The position numbers and the translations under genes are program-made. The notes beneath the pieces are model-generated. The model made no database searches and was not told where the DNA came from. It was given only the letters and a program-made list of their open reading frames with translations. A stretch of DNA of 64,000 bases from assembly GCA_016285515.1 (NCBI GenBank), contig JAEEQW010000005.1:62001-126000 (forward strand). The letters run 5' to 3'. Source of the DNA: Bacteroidales bacterium. GTDB lineage: Bacteria > Bacteroidota > Bacteroidia > Bacteroidales > BM520. Of the stretch, positions 57,745-64,000 are shown piece after piece; the first letter of the stretch is position 1; the number at the start of each line of letters is the position of its first letter.

Positions 57745-58325
57745 TGATTGCCTCCTTTCTGGGAAAGATAAGTCTGATATGCAAGATCCATGGCACGGCA
57801 GTATGCACGCGATGAGATTGTTGCAGCCGTGATGGCATCAACATCTCCCCCGTCCTTTTTGACTTTAGGTGTGAAGGAAGAAAGGTTTTTACCAAACCAT
57901 TGCGTTATAAAATGGCTTTCGGTATCGGCCATTTTTGCACCAAGTCCCGGAGTCTCACCTTGTTTCAAAGGAACATCCTTTATGACATTGCCGTTTTCAT
58001 CAAATCCTACGATAATTTCAATATATCCGTTGAATCCATTGTTGTCGTATGATTTTACAGCAGTTCCGATGTACTCTCCATCCTTATTGAAAGCCTTGTA
58101 AAATGTAAGGCTGTCTTCGCCAATGGCTGATTTCACCTTATATTCCTCAAATCTGTCAAGTCCGGGGACAACATCGGAAATGGCCTTGTTCAACTTCGTT
58201 TCCTGCACCTTGGCAATAGGTTCCTTTGTGACGATATACACCAGTGCAAGAAGAGATGAGGTTATTGCTGCTATCAGTCCAAGGACAATAACCATATTTG
58301 GGAGTGTGGATTTAAGCTTTTGCAT
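57741..58325 (-). CDS. rnfG: Rnf electron transport complex subunit G (FMN-binding)
   Basis: TPGLGAKM, DAITAATISSRAY flavinylation-type motif; ATGA overlap with rnfE. Confidence 0.95.
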   Translation of the reverse strand: MQKLKSTLPNMVIVLGLIAAITSSLLALVYIVTKEPIAKVQETKLNKAISDVVPGLDRFEEYKVKSAIGEDSLTFYKAFNKDGEYIGTAVKSYDNNGFNGYIEIIVGFDENGNVIKDVPLKQGETPGLGAKMADTESHFITQWFGKNLSSFTPKVKKDGGDVDAITAATISSRAYCRAMDLAYQTYLSQKGGNQ

Positions 58326-59328
58326 TTTTCACCTCCTTTACTACGCCGAAACGATGAGGTTTGAAACCTCTGTTGATTAATGGAACAAATGCATTCATGA
58401 TTAATATTGCGAATGATACGCCTTCAGGGTATGACCCGAAATCTCTGATTAATATTGTCAGAAGGCCGCAGCCTGCACCGAAAACCAGCTTTCCGGCTGC
58501 TGTCATCGGTGAAGTCACCATGTCTGTTGCCATGAAAATGGCTCCCAACATCATACCACCTACAACCAGATGATAATGCGGTGCAATGAATTTTGCAGGG
58601 TTAACAAGATAAAGTATGCCGGCAAAAACGAAAGCCGAACCCAAAAAGGCTACCGGCACGTGCCATGTTATCACCTTTCTTATAAGAAGAAATATACCTC
58701 CCACCAACAAAGCGAGTGCTGAAATCTCGCCAATGGAACCACCAACTGTTCCCATAAAGTGATCCATAATGCTAAAGTTGCTGACAGCTTCGACACCACC
58801 CTGCTTTATGGCTCCCAAGAATGTAGGACCTGTAAGCGCATCTACATCCGCAGAATTGATTCCGTTAAAAAACAAGGAGCCTCTTGTTACCAAAGGTTTT
58901 GGCCACAAAGTCATCTGTACTGGAAATGATATCAGCAGGAACGCACGTCCCACCAAAGCCGGATTGAAGATATTGTTGCCGAGACCGCCGAAAGCCATCT
59001 TCGCAACACCAATGGCTATCAAAGAGCCTATAACGATGCAATACCATGGTAATGAACTTGGTACGTTGAGTCCCAGGAGTATTCCGGTAACCACTGCCGA
59101 CAAGTCGCCAAGTGTCGATTCCCTTTTCATCAGGAATTTCTCTATACACCATTCAAAGAACATACACGAAGCCACTGACAACAATAACACCTTCAGAGCG
59201 CCCCAGCCAAAACACAGCAACGACACTAATATCGCCGGAAGCAAAGCCAGGCACACATCCAGCATTATCCTACTAACAGATTCCCGCCCATGTACATGTG
59301 GTGAACCTGATACATTCAATAAACTCAT
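58312..59328 (-). CDS. rnfD: Rnf electron transport complex subunit D
   Basis: SGSPHVHG, FGGLGNNIFNPALVGRAFLLISFP, FMATDMVTSPMT, FGSYPEGVSFAILIMNAFVPLI. Confidence 0.96.
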   Translation of the reverse strand: MSLLNVSGSPHVHGRESVSRIMLDVCLALLPAILVSLLCFGWGALKVLLLSVASCMFFEWCIEKFLMKRESTLGDLSAVVTGILLGLNVPSSLPWYCIVIGSLIAIGVAKMAFGGLGNNIFNPALVGRAFLLISFPVQMTLWPKPLVTRGSLFFNGINSADVDALTGPTFLGAIKQGGVEAVSNFSIMDHFMGTVGGSIGEISALALLVGGIFLLIRKVITWHVPVAFLGSAFVFAGILYLVNPAKFIAPHYHLVVGGMMLGAIFMATDMVTSPMTAAGKLVFGAGCGLLTILIRDFGSYPEGVSFAILIMNAFVPLINRGFKPHRFGVVKEVKNAKA

Positions 59329-59333
59329 AATTA

Positions 59334-60671
59334 TTATTTCTTAATGTTTCTACTTCTAATTATTTGACCTACTGTACGTTTGCCAACTCGTATATAATCC
59401 ACAAGAGGTCGGAACGATGGACATGTGAATTGACAAGACCCGCATTCTATGCAGTCCATGACATGCGCCTCTTCAACTTTATCCCAGTTCTGCAGCTTGG
59501 AATATGAAGCAATGAGATAAGGCTCAAGCCCCATCGGACATGCGTCGAGACATTTTCCGCAACGGATACAGTTCTGTTCCTCATGTCTCTGGCTCTCCCC
59601 TTTTGTCATCATCAGAACTCCGGACGTGCCCTTTGTAACAGCGACATCAAGTGAGACAAGTGCCTTGCCCATCATAGGCCCACCACTTATCACCTTGCCG
59701 CAGTTATCATAGTCAGGATTCACTGCTTCAAGCATCTTGGAAATAGGAGTACCTGTTCGCACAAGGAAATTTGAAGGTTTTCTGACAGGGTAGCCTGTAA
59801 CAGTTACTATTCTCTCAAAAAGAGGTTGATTCTTCTGCACTGCATAATACGTGGCGTATGAAGTACCCACATTGTCAACCACACAGCCAACATCGATAGG
59901 AAGTCTGCCCGAAGGGACTTCACGACCAGTTATAGCTTTAATCAATTGTTTTTCAGCCCCCTGAGGATATTTCATCTTTAATGGAACCACTGTTATTCCT
60001 TCAACATGAGATGCTTTTTCTGTAAGCAGTTCTATCGCCTCAGGCTTATTGTTCTCTATGCCGAGGAATGCCTGATTCGTACCAAGAGCCTTCATCTGAA
60101 TCTGAATACCGACAATGATTTCATCACTATGCTCCATCATCAGCCTATAGTCGGACGTAAGGTACGGTTCACATTCCACACCATTTATGATAAGGTATTC
60201 TGCGGTTTTACCTTCAGGTATTGCATACTTCACATGGGTAGGAAATGCTGCACCGCCAAGACCGACGATACCCATTTCCTTCATCTTTGCAACTATCTGC
60301 TGCTTGTCGAGCTTGATTTCACTGACAAGCTCAGGTGAACGGTCTATGGATTCATTCCACTCATCACCCTCAACTTTAATGATTACAGTAGGGACTTTGT
60401 ATCCGCTCGCATCTATCCATTCATCGACTTTCTCGACAGTGCCCGACACGGAAGAGTGGATGTTTGCCGACATAAAACTTGAAGCTTCCGCGATAAGGTC
60501 ACCGACTTTCACCTTGTCACCCTTCTGCACCACAGCCTTAGCAGGTGCACCGAGGTGCTGATTCAGGTAGATGTATGCTATTTCAGGAATCGGGAAGGTT
60601 TCTATTGCCGCATTACGCGATATTTTATTGTCAGGTGGATGAACGCCACCTTTTTTAAAGGTTTTCAACAT
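59334..60671 (-). CDS. rnfC: Rnf electron transport complex subunit C
   Basis: GGVHPPDNK, GLGGAAFPTHVK, two 4Fe-4S motifs CIRCGKCLDACP, CIECGSCQFTCP. Confidence 0.97.
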   Translation of the reverse strand: MLKTFKKGGVHPPDNKISRNAAIETFPIPEIAYIYLNQHLGAPAKAVVQKGDKVKVGDLIAEASSFMSANIHSSVSGTVEKVDEWIDASGYKVPTVIIKVEGDEWNESIDRSPELVSEIKLDKQQIVAKMKEMGIVGLGGAAFPTHVKYAIPEGKTAEYLIINGVECEPYLTSDYRLMMEHSDEIIVGIQIQMKALGTNQAFLGIENNKPEAIELLTEKASHVEGITVVPLKMKYPQGAEKQLIKAITGREVPSGRLPIDVGCVVDNVGTSYATYYAVQKNQPLFERIVTVTGYPVRKPSNFLVRTGTPISKMLEAVNPDYDNCGKVISGGPMMGKALVSLDVAVTKGTSGVLMMTKGESQRHEEQNCIRCGKCLDACPMGLEPYLIASYSKLQNWDKVEEAHVMDCIECGSCQFTCPSFRPLVDYIRVGKRTVGQIIRSRNIKK

Positions 60672-60690
60672 GATTGGTATATTGATAAAA

Positions 60691-61554
60691 TTAATTTTCT
60701 ACATTTACAACATTCTGTGGGGTTTCAACCACTTTCTTAGGAGGGAAATTGACTGCGTGTATTGCACCTGTCGGACACTCTTCAACGCATTTTCTGCACA
60801 TTTTGCATTTGTTGAAATCAATGTACGCATGATTCTTATCAAGAGAAATAGCCTCGAACGGGCATACCTTGACACACTTTCCACAACCAATGCAGGCATT
60901 GTCGCAGTTTTTCTTTGCAACAGCACCCTTTTCAGCATTGACACACGACACGAACACTCTGCGGTTCTTAGGGCCTTTGTTTCTCAGTTCGATGATACTA
61001 CGAGGACATGCACGGGCACATGCTCCACAGCCAGTACATTTCTCGTCGTCAACGACAGGCAGACCTGTAGTCTTGTCGATTGATATCGCATCGAATTTAC
61101 ATGCACGGGTACAGTCGCCGCAACCTAAACAACCATAACGACAGCCGCTTTCGCCTGAAAACAGCGAATTAGCGTATGCACATGACTGAATGCCATCATA
61201 CTGCGACTTGGATTTGGCCGCAGCAAATGAGCCGGCACATCTGACAACTGCAACTTTCGGCACGGCAGCAACAGCCTCCACTCCAATAACGGATGCTATC
61301 TTTGTCATCACCTCATTGCCGCCGACCGGACATGAAGGTCCGTCAATATCGCCCCTTTTTACTATCGCCTCGGCTAAATTCCGACAACCAGCCAACCCGC
61401 AACCACCGCAGTTAGCACCCGGCAACAACGCAGCAACCTTACCTATTCGTTCATCTTCTTCAACCTTGAATTTCTGCGCTGTGAAATACAACAACGCAGC
61501 CGCTATCACACCTATCAAGGTGAGAGCGACAACAGCATAAATTAGGATACTCAT
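60691..61554 (-). CDS. rnfB: Rnf electron transport complex subunit B (ferredoxin)
   Basis: ALLPGANCGGCGLAGC, multiple CxxCxxCxxxC clusters. Confidence 0.97.
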   Translation of the reverse strand: MSILIYAVVALTLIGVIAAALLYFTAQKFKVEEDERIGKVAALLPGANCGGCGLAGCRNLAEAIVKRGDIDGPSCPVGGNEVMTKIASVIGVEAVAAVPKVAVVRCAGSFAAAKSKSQYDGIQSCAYANSLFSGESGCRYGCLGCGDCTRACKFDAISIDKTTGLPVVDDEKCTGCGACARACPRSIIELRNKGPKNRRVFVSCVNAEKGAVAKKNCDNACIGCGKCVKVCPFEAISLDKNHAYIDFNKCKMCRKCVEECPTGAIHAVNFPPKKVVETPQNVVNVEN

Positions 61555-61573
61555 ATATATTTGTTTTGATTTT

Positions 61574-61582
61574 GCAAATATA
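61574..61582 (-). promoter_or_regulatory. -7 element upstream of rnfB
   Basis: gcaaatata = TATATTTGC on the minus strand. Confidence 0.55.
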
Positions 61583-61713
61583 ACAATTATCTATCTATTC
61601 TTTACCCCAACCACTTGAGAATTTTTTAAAAATTTTTTTTCAAAAAAACGTATTATTTAAAAAAATGTATTACTTTTGCAACCGTTTTCAAACAACCTAT
61701 TGAAACGTCTCTT

Positions 61714-61791
61714 GGGAGTTTAGCTCAGTTGGTTTAGAGCATCTGCCTTACAAGCAGAGGGTCACAAGTTCGACTCTTGTAACTCCCACCA
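61714..61791 (+). tRNA. tRNA-Val (anticodon TAC), CCA encoded
   Basis: GGGAGTT...AACTCCC acceptor stem + A + CCA; anticodon arm TCTGC-CTTACAA-GCAGA; T-arm with TTCGA. Confidence 0.97.
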
Positions 61792-61794
61792 AAA

Positions 61795-61816
61795 AGCTGC
61801 TTAAGCAGCTTTTTTT
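61795..61816 (+). terminator. rho-independent terminator after tRNA-Val
   Basis: aagctgcttaagcagctt palindrome followed by T-run. Confidence 0.85.
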
Positions 61817-61828
61817 TGCCCCTTTATC

Positions 61829-62467
61829 TTATCTATTCAATTTGTTCACATGAAGATACCACCCTGCGACAAGAGTTATCAATAGAAACAGGATGATTAA
61901 CCATATACTGGATTTGAAAGCTAAGGTCAAAACAAGGCATATTGTTGATAATGAAGTGAATATGCGTGCCAAATTCACCTTCAGCGAATCCTCGTCATGA
62001 TTACGCTTATTGGTTCTTATATCCGAAAACATCTGAAGACACCCGAAAATAAGTACAATCATACCTAAATAAATGAAATAGCTGAAAGGTTTGTATTCTA
62101 TCAGCAACTCGCAGTTGTCGTCACCAGTCTCTGGTATAGTCTCAAATGCAATACTGCCGTTATTATATAAATAAGGTCTCCCCTCCCTAACTTTTATCAT
62201 TCTCGGATTCTCACCTATGTATTTTATGATGGCTGAAACTCTGACTGTACTTCCAAATTTATCCTTTTCCATTTCAATTATCTGAAGTTCAAGGCTGTAT
62301 GGAAGCTGTTTGACACCTGTCTTTTCCGAATAACAAATATTATTCTCAACAGATTTATAGAGTTTCATCTGATATGTTCTGTTGAAAAAAAATGACAGCA
62401 AGGCAAATATAATTATGGTCAGCTGTCCTGCATGCACACAGATGAACGATGTTCGTTTCCAGTTCAT
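61829..62467 (-). CDS. membrane protein, possibly a divergent ResB-like cytochrome c biogenesis protein
   Basis: N-terminal TM, soluble beta-rich region LPYSLELQIIEMEKDKFGS..., C-terminal TM helices FSYFIYLGMIVLIFGCLQMF; pattern similarity only. Confidence 0.4.
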   Translation of the reverse strand: MNWKRTSFICVHAGQLTIIIFALLSFFFNRTYQMKLYKSVENNICYSEKTGVKQLPYSLELQIIEMEKDKFGSTVRVSAIIKYIGENPRMIKVREGRPYLYNNGSIAFETIPETGDDNCELLIEYKPFSYFIYLGMIVLIFGCLQMFSDIRTNKRNHDEDSLKVNLARIFTSLSTICLVLTLAFKSSIWLIILFLLITLVAGWYLHVNKLNR

Positions 62468-62482
62468 AACGTAATTAGGGCA

Positions 62483-64000
62483 TTAAGAATTTGACATGTT
62501 TGATTCATCAGTCAACAAATCATCGTATATAGGGGCTGTCAGCAGAATATCATTTTCATACAGTTTGATTTTTCCATTAACTGCAAAACAATCATCCTTG
62601 CGCTTGACAAGAATCACCTGCTTGTTATCCGGCACCTTTATGTCTTTCAAAGTGTCACCGTTAGCCAGCATATCCTTTGTGAGAATCAATTCAGAGAACT
62701 CGTTGTCAAATTTGTCGTCGAGCATGTCAATTTTAATCTGACGGACATCATCATCAGCGACCTCATCAAGTTTAAGCATTTTGGCTGATTTGGCAATTGT
62801 GGAACCTTGAATGAGAAGTGATATTAGTGTGACAATAAACACTATACTGAAAATTTGTTCGGAGCCAGGAACATGATTGACGAAAGGATATGTTGCAAAC
62901 AATATCGGAGCCGCCCCTCTAAGTCCTACCCACGAAATAAATGCCTTATCGCGCCATTTGTATTCTTTCAATGATTTAAAAGGAATACCCAGCAAAACAA
63001 ATACGGCTGCTGGTCTGGCAACAGCCATCATAAATATGCTGATTAACAGTGATATAGGCACCATATACCATACATTTCTGACATCGACCAACAACCCGAG
63101 TGAAAGGAACAAGGCCATCTGAAACATCAGAGTCATACTGTCCAAAAATCTTGTGATATCCTTCTTATTGATTTCCTTATCACTGTCCGCTTTTTCTATT
63201 TTCAGAAATGTTCTGTTTATTGTGAATTTCTTCAGGAACCTGATACAGCCCTTCTCATTACCAAACACCATACCGGCAACATATACGGCAAGATATCCGT
63301 TTCCATGAACCAAATTGGTAAGTGAATATGTTAAAAATACAGCGGCAAGGACGAGCATAGGATATAAAGATTTTAAGGCTGTTTTAACCACAAATCCACT
63401 TCTCAATATTTGAATCACCATTAAACCTATTAAAAAACCAATCACACCGCCTAACACAAACTGTATGATGAACCTGACAGCGATTCCACTGTCTGCAACA
63501 ACCCCTTGATTAACAACAACGCCGATTAATGTGATGGTCAGCATATATGCAACCGGATCATTACTACCGCTTTCAAGTTCAAGCATTGGGCGCAAATTAT
63601 GTTTCAACTTAATGTTATTGCTTTTGAGAATACTGAAAACCGAAGCAGAATCAGTTGATGACATCGTTGCAGCGAGCAGAAGGGCGATGATGAGCGGAAA
63701 TTCAATATTGGTAAACTTAAATCCCGAAATCCACCATATAAATACGCCCGTCAATACTGCAGTTATCAATACCCCAAATGTTGACAGAAGAATACCGGGC
63801 AGCAGCACCGGCTTGATATCGTTGAACTTTGTTTCCATACCTCCAGTGAAAATGATGACACTCATTGCCATCAGACCAATCATCTGGACAACTTCTTCAG
63901 ACATATATGTAATACCAATCGACCTGAACCCCATCCCCAACAACAGGAATATCAAAAGTGTCGGTATGCCGAATTTTGAGCCCATATTGGACACCAAAAC
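62483..64000 (-). CDS. potassium/proton antiporter, CPA1 type with TrkA_C-like C-terminus (5' end beyond the window)
   Basis: SSTDSASVFSILK, ELESGSNDPVAYMLT, WVGLRGAAPILFATYPF; reading frame stays open at the window edge. Confidence 0.9.
   Translation of the reverse strand, partial: VLVSNMGSKFGIPTLLIFLLLGMGFRSIGITYMSEEVVQMIGLMAMSVIIFTGGMETKFNDIKPVLLPGILLSTFGVLITAVLTGVFIWWISGFKFTNIEFPLIIALLLAATMSSTDSASVFSILKSNNIKLKHNLRPMLELESGSNDPVAYMLTITLIGVVVNQGVVADSGIAVRFIIQFVLGGVIGFLIGLMVIQILRSGFVVKTALKSLYPMLVLAAVFLTYSLTNLVHGNGYLAVYVAGMVFGNEKGCIRFLKKFTINRTFLKIEKADSDKEINKKDITRFLDSMTLMFQMALFLSLGLLVDVRNVWYMVPISLLISIFMMAVARPAAVFVLLGIPFKSLKEYKWRDKAFISWVGLRGAAPILFATYPFVNHVPGSEQIFSIVFIVTLISLLIQGSTIAKSAKMLKLDEVADDDVRQIKIDMLDDKFDNEFSELILTKDMLANGDTLKDIKVPDNKQVILVKRKDDCFAVNGKIKLYENDILLTAPIYDDLLTDESNMSNS

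Noticed and set aside
58769-59344. 191-aa ORF antisense to rnfD
   Set aside because: Mirrors the membrane-coding region of rnfD; composition typical of antisense artefacts.
61600-61680. A/T-homopolymer-rich stretch upstream of tRNA-Val, considered as an attachment site or mobile element edge
   Set aside because: No integrase, no direct repeat of the tRNA 3' end seen nearby, and normal genes on both sides; it fits a promoter region (TACTTTTGC at 61671-61679).

Overview
This 64-kb window is a contiguous piece of a Bacteroidales-type chromosome. It is AT-leaning, with Bacteroidota-style TAnnTTTGY -7 promoter elements upstream of most transcription units and many SPI/SPII-secreted proteins. It is dense in genes and mostly housekeeping: ABC exporter, fadD, metF/metH, mutL, uvrB, smpB, htpG, thrS-infC-rpmI-rplT, ftsY, rimO, miaA, a complete rnfBCDGEA operon and one tRNA-Val. 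I saw no CRISPR array, transposase, integrase, phage module, restriction system or recognisable defence island, and no rRNA. I did not find a clearly novel multi-gene system. The loci most worth follow-up are: (i) a Firmicutes-like split methionine synthase operon, with metF, a stand-alone activation domain and a 774-aa MetH lacking that domain; (ii) a nicotinamidase predicted to be an extracytoplasmic lipoprotein, with its catalytic residues intact, next to an orphan EIIC_2 membrane protein and a GH31 enzyme; (iii) a helically phased array of TTACAwATGTAA palindromes between a GH29 fucosidase and a PCMD-like protein; (iv) two inner-membrane transporter plus outer-membrane barrel pairs (YeiH with an alginate-export-type porin, and DUF819 with a POTRA-less Omp85-like barrel), each with a palindrome upstream; (v) DPP5-, DPP11- and DPP3-like peptidases. 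All family names come from motif recognition by eye. No database search was run.
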